In this document: positions 10,534-22,990 of the stretch, one piece after another
How positions within the stretch are numbered: the stretch's first letter is position 1
Layout: every line of letters begins with the position of its first letter
From: Symsagittifera roscoffensis
Taxonomy: Eukaryota; Xenacoelomorpha; Acoela; Convolutidae
DNA length: 64,000 nt
Direction of reading: 5' to 3'
NCBI RefSeq assembly: GCF_963678635.1
Contig: NC_087065.1
Coordinates: forward strand, 34,225,679 to 34,289,678
Position numbers and translations under genes: made by a program
The notes under the pieces: generated by a model
What the model was told of the DNA's origin: nothing
The model's input: only the letters and a program-made list of their open reading frames with translations
Databases searched by the model: none

Positions 10534-13507
10534 CCCATTGGAGACTTTGCTGAGTACCTGCTGGTAGTGAGCAGAAGCTGTCAGAAACACAAGTATTAAA
10601 AATAGCAACAGTTGAGTCAGAATCATTCACTTTTCAGAGCTGAAACAACTAAGAAAAACAAAGTTTCAGATCTGAAATTAGATTTGAAATGGCCCATCCT
10701 TAAAGTATCCAAGCGGTATTTAAATATTTCAGATCTGAAGTTAAGATATCAAAAAACAATATTTCCGATCTGATTTGGAAAATTTGCTAGGTACGGGCAA
10801 GTTATGGCCAAAATAATCTGGCTCAGAAATGTTCCATATTGAATTGAGGCAGGTTTTTGCCCCAATAATATCTTCATTGTCCATTATTTAGCATATGGGT
10901 AATGATTTTTTTTCGTTTCAAATATCATTTTTTCAACGAGCAGTTTTGTTGCTGGCATTTTTTGTTAAGCTTCGTAAAGTTGTATAATTAAATTGCTTTT
11001 TGATTATGATTCCTGGAATCATTTTTCAACGAGCCTGGAACGAGCAGTTTTGTTGCTGGCATTTTTTGTTAAGCTTCGTAAAGTTGTATAATTAAATTGC
11101 TTTTTGATTATGATGCCAAGTAAATTTTTCCTTGACTCCCCCTCTGCAATTTCTTCTTATGATCTCGCGTAGAAATTTTTTAATTTTTTGTCCCGAATTA
11201 GTTTTTTGAATTTAATCTAGGCTCTTTGCAAGTCCCTTTTTTGATTTCTTCCAAAATTCAGTATATGAATGTTAATTGAAATAAACTTTAATGTTATGAA
11301 TTGCATAAAAACGTGTCAACGTTACCAAGCGAACAGAATTCTACAACCTATTTAACATACCAATTGCTCGGTGAGCAAATTTTGAACAGTTTTGTTTTTT
11401 AATTTTGTTTGAGTGGGTTGAGACGCTGGAAAAGGGCTTTAATCCAATTGTTCTTCAATCAAATAAAATGTTTATTGAGTAGGAACTGGTAAAATGATAT
11501 TTGATCATTCGAAACTAATTTCTTCGATATGCTATTGTGTTTAATAGCCCAAAAAAATCGTTGCTAAAAAATTTAACATGCCTAATGATAAAATACAATT
11601 TTGAAGTCCAATAAATAAAAACTTTAGAATATTTCATGAATAGTAACTTTGATTTTTAGGGGGACCTGATTGAAAGAAAAAAAATGGACCGTTTAAGAAA
11701 GATGCACATGCTTCATTCATAATATCTGATGAAAATCAACTGCAAAAGTTTTTTATGCAGCATGACTTGTGCATTGTTTCAAGACAAACAGTTAGTCTCA
11801 AATAGTGTTAACCTTATTTAGAAGAGATATTAACGCTTAAAATTCAATGTCACAGCTGCAATTGTTCATATCCCTGTATGAGCAACAAATCTTGTTTTTG
11901 AAAAGCAACTTTGGTCAAATCTCTGTCAATTGATTAAAAAAAATCTGAACAAATTTTTACCTTAAACTTTCTTGGTTTTTGGTGCAGTTCGTCAAGCAGC
12001 CAAAAAATACTTTTTTCCCGAAATAAATTTTAATCGGAAGAGCTACCTTGATTCAACACATTTTAAATAAATTGAGATTTGATCAAATCGCCATTTTTGA
12101 TAAAAACAACTCACAAAAATTATAACAAGTATTTGCCCAAACTGGCTGAGTTTAAACTTTCGTAATTCCAGAAAAAAAAGGCACAATTTAAAAAAAGTTG
12201 TTAGAACTCTTTGTTTTTAAATTAGGTTTTTGTGATTTCTATTTATGCTGTGCATCTCGTTTTTGAAGTTTAAGTTCTACTCAACTCCAATTGATTACTT
12301 TTTATTTTACGGATTTGTTTCTTTTGCCCGGATAAGTTAAAAAAAAATTTTTTATCAAAGAATATTTACTTGTAAACCTAGTAATGACAAAATCGAACAG
12401 CGAACTTTGCTCGCCAAATGACTAGATGTCAAACTCAATTTGTTCCTTGAATTTTCTTGTCGCACTGATTTTAAAAAAAGAATAAATTTGAAAATTTTAA
12501 TGGATTTGACAGGTAATGTTCCAGTGATTACATAAAGACTTCAAATTATCTGAAAAAAAGCATAGGGCTAAAAAAGCGAAAAAGTTTGCTCGTTCCTATA
12601 AAAATTTAATTATGGGTTTTTTAGTTTCGAATCTTGGCATCCGAATTAATCCACGTTTGATTTGTTTCAAAAATGAGTCAATGTTTTTGATTCAAGCAGA
12701 TTCAAAAATGTTTTCAAAATGCCAAACTAGGTGTTTTTAACTGAAATGTTTTTTGGAAATCGTCCTGGTGAAAAGCGTGAGAACTAACTTAATAAATTTG
12801 ATGTTCATTTTTAACCCCACCATGCTTTCCTGCAAGCAGCCACCTTTTAGCTAAAGAGAGAAAAACAAACACTGTGAAGGAAAAAAAATTTGTATTTGGG
12901 TTATTAGATTGATTCTTTTTGCGAAAGGCATGTTTAAACTTATATATATTTTCACTAACTATTTTTTGAACTAAAATTTTGTTCAACTGTTTTTGTTTTA
13001 ATAAACTGTTAAAACAAATCAAAATTTTGATTTTCATGTGCGATTTTTGCGTTTCCAATGTTTATCTCGTGCTTGAGGAAAGATATTTTGACAGTCTCCC
13101 TTTGGAGACTTTGCTGGGTATCTGCTGGTAGTAAGCAGAAGCTGTCAGATTTACAAGTATCAAAAATAGCAACAGTTGAGTCAGAATCAATGATTTTTCA
13201 GAGCTGAAATAACCTTGATAAACGAAAATTCAGATCTGACATTAGATCTGAGAAACATTTTGCTTAATTAAAATTTTTGCATTTTAAACAAACAGTTAAA
13301 TTTGTTTTATTTTGATGTTTCTACAATACGCAATAAAATTTAGATCAGGAAAAAAAGTTCCGAATTCTTTCACTAACCGTTTTTTGAACTAAAAATTTTG
13401 TTCAACTGTTTTTGTTTTCTTAAACTGTTAAAACACTTCAAAATTTTGTTTTTCATGTGCTGTTTTTGCGTTTGCAATGTTTATCTCGTGCTTGAAAAGA
13501 TGTTTTG
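10534..13507. repeat. Tandem segmental duplication, unit 1 (2.97 kb, deleted form)
   Basis: The unit starts at the hairpin cccattggagactttgctg and is nearly identical to unit 2 (13508-17214). Relative to unit 2 it lacks about 0.73 kb: at about 11125 it jumps from ccaagtaaattttt to cttgactcccc. Both units contain an internal 100-bp direct duplication (10936-11038 repeated at 11039-11117) that is single in unit 3. Both contain a near-duplicate subrepeat of about 415 bp at the right end, each carrying agtctcc...ggagact. I see no coding sequence. The same 89-codon open frame in units 1 and 2 (12789-13058 and 16496-16765, minus) has no domain. Confidence 0.85.
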
Positions 13508-16500
13508 ACAGTCTCCCATTGGAGACTTTGCTGAGTACCTGCTGGTAGTAAGCAGAAGCTGTCAGAAACACAAGTATTAAAATAGCAACAGTTGAGTCAG
13601 AATCATTCACTTTTCAGAGCTGAAACAACTAAGAAAAACAAAGTTTCAGATCTGAAATTAGATTTGAAATGGCCCATCCTTAAAGTATCCAAGCGGTATT
13701 TAAATATTTCAGATCTGAAGTTAAGATATCAAAAAACAATATTTCCGATCTGATTTGGAAAATTTGCTAGGTACGGGCAAGTTATGGCCAAAATAATCTG
13801 GCTCAGAAGTGTTCCATATTGAAATGAGGCAGGTTTTTGCCCCAATAATATCTTCATTGTCCATTATTTAGCATATGGGTAATGATTTTTTTTCGTTTCG
13901 AATATCATTTTTTCAACGAGCAGTTTTGTTGCTGGCATTTTTTGTTAAGCTTCGTAAAGTTGTATAATTAAATTGCTTTTTGATTATGATTCCTGGAATC
14001 ATTTTTCAACGAGCCTGGAACGAGCAGTTTTGTTGCTGGCATTTTTTGTTAAGCTTCGTAAAGTTGTATAATTAAATTGCTTTTTGATTATGATTCCAAG
14101 TAAATTTTCGAATGCATGGGCAATCGGTGCAAACGCGCTCCCTTTGCTTGCATAATAATCATGCACAAAAGGAAAGTTTTCCTGTCTTGCTACGTTACTT
14201 CTCATAAAAATAGGCTAAGCAAAAACTTCAAACACATTAAAATTGAGAACGATTGCTCAATTAAGTAAAACTGTTTTATCTTGAGTATATATTTTTAAAC
14301 TGAGAGAACCTATATTCAAGTCGAGACTTCAAAAAATCCCTTCCTGCATTCAGTAGAAGAGAAAAAAAATCGATTATATTATAATTATAATCGTACTTTT
14401 AGCAAAATATAATTAATTCTAAGCGCCAACTTAAGATGTTTAAACGATTTATGAAACGTTTTAATGAAAGCGTTTTTGATTAAATTAAAAAAATTTATAA
14501 TCAATTGTAATTGATTATATCTTTTCTCAAAAAACCTCTTTTAAACTCTTATAATCTCTTGTAATCTACTATTAATCTATTATAATTGATTATAATTCAA
14601 TTTTCTATCAAAATATTTCAAGTTTAATGGATTATAATTTAACTATTCTGCATAAAAACACAATAAAAGTCAGTAAGAAGTAAGAATCAGTAAACCAGGA
14701 GTGGATCTAAGAGTTTCGGTGATATCGGCGCTCAATTTCTTTTTAAAAAATCAAATTGAACTTTTTTGCTGGGTTTTTTAAACGGATTCCTTATTTCCAT
14801 CAGAAATTTTTTTCAAAACATGCGTCACTGTTTTTTCCTTGACTCCCCCTCTGCAATTTCTTCTTATGATCTCGCGTAGAAATTTTTTAATTTTTTGTCC
14901 TGAATTAGTTTTTTGAATTTAATCTAGGCTCTTTGCAAGTCCCTTTTTTGATTTCTTCCAAAATTCAGTATATGAATGTTAATCGAAATAAACTTTAATG
15001 TTATGAATTGCATAAAAACGTGTCAACGTTAACAAGCGAACAGAATTCTACAACCTATTTAACATACCAATTGCTCGGTGAGCAAATTTTGAACAGTTTT
15101 GTTTTTTAATTTTGTTTGAGTGGGTTGAGACGCTGGAAAAGGGCTTTAATCCAATTGTTCTTCAATCAAATAAAATGTTTATTGAGTAGGAACTGGTAAA
15201 ATGATATTTGATCATTCGAAACTAATTTCTTCGATATGCTATTGTGTTTAATAGCCCAAAAAAATCGTTGCTAAAAAATTTAACATGCCTAATGATAAAA
15301 TACAATTTTGAAGTCCAATAAATAAAAACTTTAGAATATTTCATGAATAGTAACTTTGATTTTTAGGGGGACCTGATTGAAAGAAAAAAAATGTACCGTT
15401 TAAGAAAGATGCACATGCTTCATTCATAATATCTGATGAAAATCAACTGCAAAAGTTTTTTATGCAGCATGACTTGTGCATTGTTTCAAGACAAACAGTT
15501 AGTCTCAAATAGTGTTAACCTTATTTAGAAGAGATATTAACGCTTAAAATTCAATGTCACAGCTGCAATTGTTCATATCCCTGTATGAGCAACAAATCTT
15601 GTTTTTGAAAAGCAACTTTGGTCAAATCTCTGTCAATTGATTAAAAAAAATCTGAACAAATTTTTACCTTAAACTTTCTTGGTTTTTGGTGCAGTTCGTC
15701 AAGCAGCCAAAAAATACTTTTTTTCCCGAAATAAATTTTAATCGGAAGAGCTACCTTGATTCAACACATTTTAAATAAATTGAGATTTGATCAAATCGCC
15801 ATTTTTGATAAAAACAACTCACAAAAATTATAACAAGTATTTGCCCAAACTGGCTGAGTTTAAACTTTCGTAATTCCAGAAAAAAAGGCACAATTTAAAA
15901 AAAGTTGTTAGAACTCTTTGTTTTTAAATTAGGTTTTTGTGATTTCTATTTATGCTGTGCATCTCGTTTTTGAAGTTTAAGTTCTACTCAACTCCAATTG
16001 ATTACTTTTTATTTTACGGATTTGTTTCTTTTGCCCGGATAAGTTAAAAAAAAATTTTTTATCAAAGAATATTTACTTGTAAACCTAGTAATGACAAAAT
16101 CGAACAGCGAACTTTGCTCGCCAAATGACTAGATGTCAAACTCAATTTGTTCCTTGAATTTTCTTGTCGCACTGATTTTAAAAATAGAATAAATTTGAAA
16201 ATTTTAATGGATTTGACAGGTAATGTTCCAGTGATTACATAAAGACTTCAAATTATCTGAAAGAAAGCATAGGGCTAAAAAAGCGAAAAAGTTTGCTCGT
16301 TCCTATAAAAATTTAATTATGGGTTTTTTAGTTTCGAATCTTGGCATCCGAATTAATCCACGTTTGATTTGTTTCAAAAATGAGTCAAAGTTTTTGATTC
16401 AAGCAGATTCAAAAATGTTTTCAAAATGCCAAACTAGGTGTTTTTAACTGAAATGTTTTTTGGAAATCGTCCTGGTGAAAAGCGTGAGAACTAACTTAAT

Positions 16501-17214
16501 AAATTTGATGTTCATTTTTAACCCCACCATGCTTTCCTGCAAGCAGCCACCTTTTAGCTAAAGAGAGAAAAACAAACACTGTGAAGGAAAAAAAATTTGT
16601 ATTTGGGTTATTAGATTGATTCTTTTTGCGAAAGGCATGTTTAAACTTATATATATTTTCACTAACTATTTTTTGAACTAAAATTTTGTTCAACTGTTTT
16701 TGTTTTAATAAACTGTTAAAACAAATCAAAATTTTGATTTTCATGTGCGATTTTTGCGTTTCCAATGTTTATCTCGTGCTTGAGGAAAGATATTTTGACA
16801 GTCTCCCTTTGGAGACTTTGCTGGGTATCTGCTGGTAGTAAGCAGAAGCTGTCAGATTTACAAGTATCAAAAATAGCAACAGTTGAGTCAGAATCAATAA
16901 TTTTTCAGAGCTGAAATAACCTTGATAAACGAAAATTCAGATCTGACATTAGATCTGAGAAACATTTTGCTTAATTAAAATTTTTGCATTTTAAACAAAC
17001 AGTTAAATTTGTTTTATTTTGATGTTTCTACAATACGCAATAAAATTTAGATCAGGAAAAAAAGTTCCGAATTCTTTCACTAACCGTTTTTTGAACTAAA
17101 AATTTTGTTCAACTGTTTTTGTTTTCTTAAACTGTTAAAACACTTCAAAATTTTGTTTTTCATGTGCTGTTTTTGCGTTTGCAATGTTTATCTCGTGCTT
17201 GAAAAGATGTTTTG
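13508..17214. repeat. Tandem segmental duplication, unit 2 (3.7 kb, complete form)
   Basis: Its distance to unit 3 at the shared hairpin, and to unit 1 over their common right part, is exactly 3707 bases. It differs from unit 1 by only scattered substitutions and one-base changes over more than 2 kb. It includes 14106-14836, absent from unit 1, with AT-rich palindromic sequence (tataattataatcg; ataatcaattgtaattgattat) and the left end of an old hAT-type MITE at about 14698 (caggagtggatctaag). Such high identity means a recent duplication or unmerged haplotypes in the assembly. Confidence 0.85.
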
Positions 17215-19152
17215 ACAGTCTCCCATTGGAGACTTTGCTGAGTACCTGCTGGTAGTAAGCAGAAGCTGTCAGATACACAAGTATCAAAAATAGCATTAGT
17301 TCAGTCAGAATCATTAATTTTTCAGAGCTGAAATAACCAAGAAAAACAAAAATTCAGATCTGAAATTAGAATTGAAATAGCCCATCTTTAAAGTATCCAA
17401 GCGTTATTTAAACATTTCACAAACCATTTCAGATCTAAAATTTAGATTTCAAAAAACCTTATTTCAGATCTGATATGGAAAATTTGCTAGGTACAGGCAA
17501 ATTATGGCCAAAATAATCTGGCTCAGAAATGTTCCAAAGTAAATTGAGGCAGGTTTTAGCCCCAATAATATCTTCATGGTTCATAGTATAGCATATGGGT
17601 AATGATTTTTTTCGTTTCAACTATCACCTTTTAAAATGAAAAAAATCAGCGGACGTTTTAGAGCATCGGAACATTCAAAGTTTTGCCCTCGAATGAGCAG
17701 TTTTGTTGCTGGCATTTTTTGTTAAGCTTCGTAAAGTTGTATATTTGAATTGCTTTTTGATTATGATTCCAAGTAAGTTTTCGAATGCATGGGAAATCGG
17801 TGCAAACGCGCTCCCTTTGCTTGCAGAATAATCATGCATAAAAGGAAAGTTTTCCTGTCTTTCTACGTTACTTCTCTTTAAAATAGGCTAAGCAAAAACT
17901 TCAAACACCATAAATATGGAAAAATGCTAGTCATACACTTTTTATGCAATTCCATAAGTACAGAAAATTGCATTAAAGGTCTATGATTAGTTTTTTTTTT
18001 CATATATGGAAATTGTATGACCAGCATCTTTCCATAAACCAAAAAAAATTGATGTTTTGCATTTTATTTTCTCGAACACAACACGTAACCGAACACAATT
18101 GTCATACACCTTGGTTACTCAATCGTAGTAACCAAATGTTTGGCCGTCTTGCATTAAAAATGCATTGGAAACGGCCTGAAATGTTTTAATTCTGTCAGAC
18201 ACAAACAATAAATTTAAAAGTAACGAAGTTTTAAGTTTTGACAAAAATTTTCACAGATGGTTTTTTCTAAAATTTGAGTTTTAATATTACCAGACATTCA
18301 TGAAGGCGTAAAAAAACATGTCATACAAAAGGAAGAGGATTTTTAAACGTTTGTGACAAAGTTATGAAGAGAAAAGAAAAAAAATCCAATAACAGTATAT
18401 CCAGGGTTACGTTATACACACAAAAAATTAAACTTTGCATGCAAAATTTATTTTTTCAGAAAATGTTTGTTTGAGTACGAAAATCAATTTGCGGTTGAAA
18501 AAACCACAAAAAAATTCGCCGCCATCAAAAAAATGCTAGCCATACATTTGCGATATATGGAAATTGTATGATTAGAAAATTTTTGACAAAAATTTTTTGT
18601 TTTTTATTTAGTACGATACACCGAATTTTATGCCAAAATAAGAGAAAAAGTTGTTCGAAAAATCAATGAAACCATTTCAGCAAAATGTATGAAATTTGTA
18701 TGACTAGTATTTTTTCATAGACTTAGTTTATGGAATTGTATGATTAGCTTTAAGTTCCATGGAGGTCAACCCGCGCGATATTTCAACAGATCTCTTCCCG
18801 CACTCAGTAAAAGAGAAAATAATCGATTATATTATAATTATAATCGTACTTTTAGCAAAGTTATAATTAATTCAAAACGCCAATTTTAGATGTTTAAACG
18901 ATTTATAAAACATTATAATGATAACGTTTTTGGTGAAGTTTAAAAAATTATAATCAATTATAATTGATTATATCTTTTCCGAAAATCTCTTTTAAACTCT
19001 TAGAATCTCTTGTAACCTATTATAATCTATTATAACTGATTATAATTCCTTTTTCTATCAAAATTTTTTTTACAAAAAAAAATCAAGTTTAATGGATTAT
19101 AATTTAGCTATTCTGCATAAAAACACAACAAAAGTAAGTAAGAAGAATGAAT
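17215..19152. repeat. Tandem segmental duplication, unit 3 (older, diverged, partial)
   Basis: It begins with the same agtctcccattggagact hairpin and follows unit 2 with clear divergence to about 17908. It is then interrupted by an R2 element (17909-18778), and resumes with the AT-rich palindromic block (18785-19130, matching 14336-14670). It carries a single copy of the gagcagttttgttgctgg module. It also carries an R1-terminus-like remnant (cggaacattcaaagttttgccctcgaatgagcag) at 17667-17700. Confidence 0.75.
17909..18778. mobile_element. R2-family palindrome-rich MITE in unit 3
   Basis: It has the R2 internal modules (atggaaattgtatgatta, catacatttgcgatatatgg and similar) and the right terminus catggaggtcaacccgcg. 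The left terminus is not preserved. It is absent at the same place in unit 2, so it arrived after the units separated, or was lost from the others. Confidence 0.55.
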
Positions 19153-19160
19153 CAGTAAGC

Positions 19161-19620
19161 CAGGGCGGATCTAGGTTTTTTGCGAGGGGGTCGTATTGGT
19201 TCCAAGCTCTCCAAGGCATTAAAAAGACCCTGTTTCCGTCAAATTTTAAGCGCGCAGGCAAAATTTTGAAAAAAAAACGCCCAAAATGGCGTTTTTAGGC
19301 AATTTTGGAAAATTTTGACCAAAAAACGAGTTGTTGGGGGCGTGCACTACCCCTCAAAATCATTAGAAATTGAAGCGCAAGGCGCCTTTAGAAAGTTTTT
19401 AGGGCCCGTTACCAAAAATGGATATCTCAAAATAGTGGGAGGACCTCAAACTATAGGGGGATCTCAAAACAGGGGGGCAATGGAGAGATCTTTTGGGTCG
19501 GCAGGGGTCAAATCCCAGAGGGGGGGGTCGAATCCCAGAGGGGGGGGGGGCGAATCCCAGAGGGGGGAGGCGAATCCCAGAGGGTGGGTGGGGCGAATCC
19601 CACAGGGCGAATCCCAGGAG
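19161..19620. mobile_element. hAT-type MITE, right end decayed, with G-rich tandem repeats
   Basis: The left end cagggcggatctagg follows cagtaagc, and the same site in unit 2 (about 14698) also carries a left end, so the insertion predates the unit duplication. The interior shows the family blocks (gcgcaaggcgcctttag, ttagggcccgttacc). At 19503-19618 the segment that normally reads tcgaatccc once is amplified into about six G-rich units of the form cgaatcccagagggggg. No clean right terminus was found. Confidence 0.6.
19503..19618 (+). repeat. G-rich short tandem repeat (about 16-22 bp units)
   Basis: About six imperfect units of cgaatcccagag followed by 4-10 G. The G runs could form quadruplexes on this strand. 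The array arose inside the hAT-type MITE. Confidence 0.75.
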
Positions 19621-19847
19621 ACTGACAATAAAAATGAATTATAATCTTATAATCTAATATTTTCTCTTTTTACTGATTGCGGGATACAACTTCACTCAAA
19701 AAATTTTTACATAAGATTCTAAATGATGATACTTCAGAAGATCCGTTCATCAATTTTCTGAATCGTCATCATTTATATTTCAAGGCAAAAATTCCCAGTC
19801 CAAGTGGGGCTTTTGCAGGCATCATTCCTTTTCCCACCTCTTGTGTG

Positions 19848-20066
19848 TCATGCGGGGGGTTTGATGAGCTTTGAGAGTTCGTCTCGGATGATCTTTCGCC
19901 AAGTCTGCTTCACACCGCCGGGTGGCCTTCGACAGTTGTCTGCTTGCTCGAATTCTAAAGCTGCAGTTAAGATTTCTCTTTGGTCCATGCGGAGCACATA
20001 CCCCAGCCACTTCAACCTTCGAGCTTGTATAGTTTTGGCCAGAGGTGTCAGCCTAGCTGTGTTCAA
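19848..20066 (-). pseudogene. LINE-A C-terminal tail
   Basis: Contains LAKTIQARRLKWLGYVLRMD and RRPPGGVKQTWRK, the conserved C-terminal block of many endonuclease-type LINEs downstream of the RT. A start-like methionine is irrelevant because it is a continuation of the polyprotein. Confidence 0.75.
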
Positions 20067-20494
20067 CAGTTCAACCGTGGGGGTAGTCGTTCATCTGTGC
20101 AAGATGTGTCGTAAGCATCTGTTCTCGAATAATTGGATGGATTTCAGATCCGACTGTTTGGTTGGCCAGCTTTCGCAACCGTAGAGCAAGACGCTCCGTA
20201 CGCAGGCCATGTACAGGTTTATTTTAGTGTCTTGCGGGATCTTCTTGGCGTTCCAGACGTTCTTCATGTTTTTGAAGCTGCCAGCTGCTTTCCAAATCCT
20301 TGATTTAATCTCGGGGGAGATGTTTCAGTCAAGTTGGATTTTGCTGCCAAGATACTCGAAGCTCTCCACTAATTCGATGTCCTCACCGTCGATTTGAAAT
20401 GTCTGGGATAGGTCTTGTGAACAACACTTTGTATCGCTGACGATAATCTGGAGCCCAATGAGTACTGCCTTCTCGGTAATTTTTTTAGCAGTCT

Positions 20495-21092
20495 TTACGC
20501 GTCTGGGCCGTTATCCTCAAGGAGGCAGATATCGTCTGCAAAATCGAGATCTGCGACTGAGGTGTCGTCTAACGCTATTCCGAGCCTTTCATTTTTCAGA
20601 GTTTCAATCATGATCCAGTCTACAGTGAGATTAAAAAGAAAACGGGTTAAAATCGAGCCTTGTCTGACTCCACTATGTATTTTGAAACTTTTGGAAAGGG
20701 ACTTGTAAGCGCGGACTTGGCTATACGTCTCTGAATACATGGATCTTAGCAGTTCAACTAGGTTCTCAGGGAGGCCAAGGTTTGAGCATTTTCGCCAAAT
20801 GCACTTCTGATCTACGCTAACGAAGGCCGCTTTGAAATCAATGAAGATGAGGTTGGTGCAGCGTTTGAATTCCTCTCGCCGTTCTTTGATTTGTCTGATG
20901 GCGAATTTGGTCCCTGCACCCACTTTTCTTCTTGAAGCCGGCTTGGTTTATCCTGGCGTGAGACTCGTAAGCCGGTTCGAGTCTCTTCTTAAATACAGCT
21001 TCAAGAATTTTGAATGCAATCAAAAGTAGCGAAAATCCCCTGTAGTTAGAATAGTTAGCTCGGTCGCCTTTTTTGAAGATGGGCGTGATCAC
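20495..21092 (-). pseudogene. LINE-A reverse transcriptase domain (two frames)
   Basis: Frame one (21092-20838) has ITPIFKKGDR, NYRGFSLL and AGFKKKSGC. Frame two (20923-20495) has IFIDFKAAF, HSGVRQGSIL and the catalytic box DFADDICLLE. These are the ordered RT blocks of non-LTR elements. The domain is split by a frameshift inside 20838-20923, where both frames overlap. Confidence 0.85.
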
Positions 21093-21141
21093 AGCTGTTT
21101 TCCACTCTGCTGGGATCTCGCGCTCAGTTCAGATGGCCTTA

Positions 21142-21633
21142 TCAGTTATGTGAGCTTTTCGAGCAGTGGGATTCCTCCTTCTTTGAAAAGTTATGGAGGA
21201 TATTGTCAATTCCTCTGGCTTTGTTTGCTTTCAGTTTGTCTAATGCATCGCGGATTTCTTGTGTGGAGTGCGGTGCCGTTTCTACGCTAGAGAAGGGTTT
21301 AGCCGTGTTCATTTCCATGTGATTTTCCGCTGGTGCAGGTCTGTTGAGCAGTTGTTCGAAGTGCATTGCCGAGGTTTCTATCCTCTCGTTAGCGTCCGTC
21401 ACGAGCTGCCCCTGTGAGTCTTTGATATTCTCGCTGAGTCCACTGTGTTTACTGGAAAATTGCTTAGCAATTGAGTGCACCTTCCGTGCGTAACCGGTGT
21501 TATCCGCGTGGGTCATCTGTTCAGCCAGTCCGTCGTAGAATGCCTTTCTGTCCTTTCGGACCGATTTCTTGACTTCTCGTCGTAGGAAGGCTTTTGTAGA
21601 GCCCATGCGGGCACGGGCTCTCTTTTCGATCAA
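21142..21633 (-). pseudogene. LINE-A linker between endonuclease and RT
   Basis: A charged, helix-prone region of about 160 residues ending in LDKLKANKARGIDNI, which matches the KAPGPDGI-type motif just before the RT palm. It is followed by a stop and frame change. Confidence 0.65.
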
Positions 21634-21654
21634 TTAGAGGGTATCGGTGCTGAT

Positions 21655-22218
21655 TCACGGGTTTTTCTTGCGTTTCGTGGATCCTATGGTTTTTGCTGCC
21701 GCTGAGTGTATGATGTCCTTCATTTGCGTCCACATCGCGTCCACGTTCCCCTTAGCTTCCGCCTTGTCAAACAGTTCATGGAGCTTCATTTTGTACGTGG
21801 TGGAGACTTCGTCCTTGCGGAGGTTGGCGAGGTTATACTTGGCGACGCGTAGATATTTTGAGTAGGACTTCAGTTTCAGCTGTATGGTGGAGACTACTGT
21901 TCTGTTGTCGATGTTTATTATGGAGGTGCGCCATCGTCTTAAGATGACAATGTGATCAATCTGGTTCCCCGTTTTGTGGTCGTTTGAAGTCCAAGTGTAG
22001 AGCTTGTGTCTTTTTTTGCGGAACTTCGTGCTGCTGAGGTCGCTCAGCAGGGAGAATCTAGCAAGTCTTTCACCATTTGAGTTCTGTTGTCCAATTGAGA
22101 ATCGCCTGATGTTCTTTTCTTCTCCATCACCCGGCTGGCAAATTTTGGCGTTGAAGTCGCCTCCGATCAGTAAGGAGTCCTTCCGTGGGGCGTTGAAAAG
22201 AAGATCGTGGAGAGACAC
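21655..22218 (-). pseudogene. LINE-A endonuclease, C-terminal part and start of linker
   Basis: The 188-codon frame contains GGDFNAK, the conserved Asp/Asn motif, then TWTSNDHKTGNQIDHI, the SDH-like catalytic end of the domain, followed by charged linker. It is out of frame with the neighbouring parts on both sides. Confidence 0.8.
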
Positions 22219-22370
22219 GTAGAACTGGTCTTTTTACTCCTCGTCGCTGTCCTCGAATGGAGCGTAGGCGCAGATGATTGCGGGCGATACTGGTTTTGCA
22301 GGGATTCTAAGCTTACAAAGTCTTGGCCCGCATGCTTGCCACTCCATGCTGAGTCCGATTAGCTTCTGAC

Positions 22371-22610
22371 TTAGTCGATTATCTTAGGAGTCCGAGTAAT
22401 TGCCACTGCGACACCATGCAGTCCTCCTTTTTTCTCTTTATGTCCTGAACAGTAGAGTCGGTACTCCGCTTCATCACGTGAGTTGTGTAGGGTTTTTGTT
22501 GTGTCTCCAGTGATGCGGGTCTCCTGGATACAGGCGATATCGATCTTTTGGGCACTGAGGTCTTCGGACAACTTCCGCTTCAGGTTGAAGTGATGTCCTG
22601 ATGTTCAAGG
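22371..22610 (-). pseudogene. LINE-A endonuclease, N-terminal part
   Basis: The frame shows LNIRT near 22600, then after a frameshift IDIACIQETRI, the conserved Glu-containing endonuclease/exonuclease/phosphatase motif, then YRLYCSGH and GVAVAI. It ends at a TAG. The rest of the domain lies in another frame at 22218-21655. Role in the family: nicks the target DNA to prime reverse transcription. Confidence 0.75.
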
Positions 22611-22990
22611 TGGCGAAACGTAGGGGATGTTCCGCAGGGGTGATGGGGGTTGGGGGTGGTTGGAATGGTTTTGCCTTCTTCGCTTGGTCACCTGGTGCGG
22701 CAGTGCCAGGTGTCCCAGTTACTGCTGGGCGCGTAGCTTTTTAATAACCCTTGTATCGTGTTCTCATGGTTTCGTAGATGAGTTCAACAGGGGTCGCTAG
22801 CCCCAAACCTTGACTTAACAGGTCGAGGACCGCGCCAGAGCCTCGTTAGTTCTATAGCCTGGGCTGCATATCCAGGGGGAACCCCGTGGAGGTGAGGTTG
22901 GCTTGCTCTACAAATCCGCCCCCCTAAGCAATCGCAAAGTCGGATATTCGAGGCCCACCATGATCCGTGCTCGTTGCTTGAAGGCGAGGC

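Larger units (their letters stand above)
19825..22990 (-). mobile_element. LINE-A: nearly full-length, broken non-LTR retrotransposon
   Basis: Read on the minus strand, the order is a GC-richer 5' leader (22.6-22.99 kb), apurinic endonuclease, linker, reverse transcriptase and a C-terminal tail. The frame changes at least five times and a stop breaks the linker-to-RT passage, so it cannot encode a working protein. It is GC-richer than its surroundings, which suggests a younger insertion. Domain order and the C-terminal RRLKWLGYVLRM motif are typical of RTE/Jockey-like elements, but I cannot assign the clade. Confidence 0.85.

Noticed and set aside
10217-10630. Open frames running through the N gap
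   Set aside because: They exist only because N has no stop codons.
12789-16765. Identical 89-codon minus-strand frames at 12789-13058 and 16496-16765 as a conserved gene pair
   Set aside because: They are identical only because they lie in the duplicated segment. The translation is Lys/Phe/Asn-rich without a domain.
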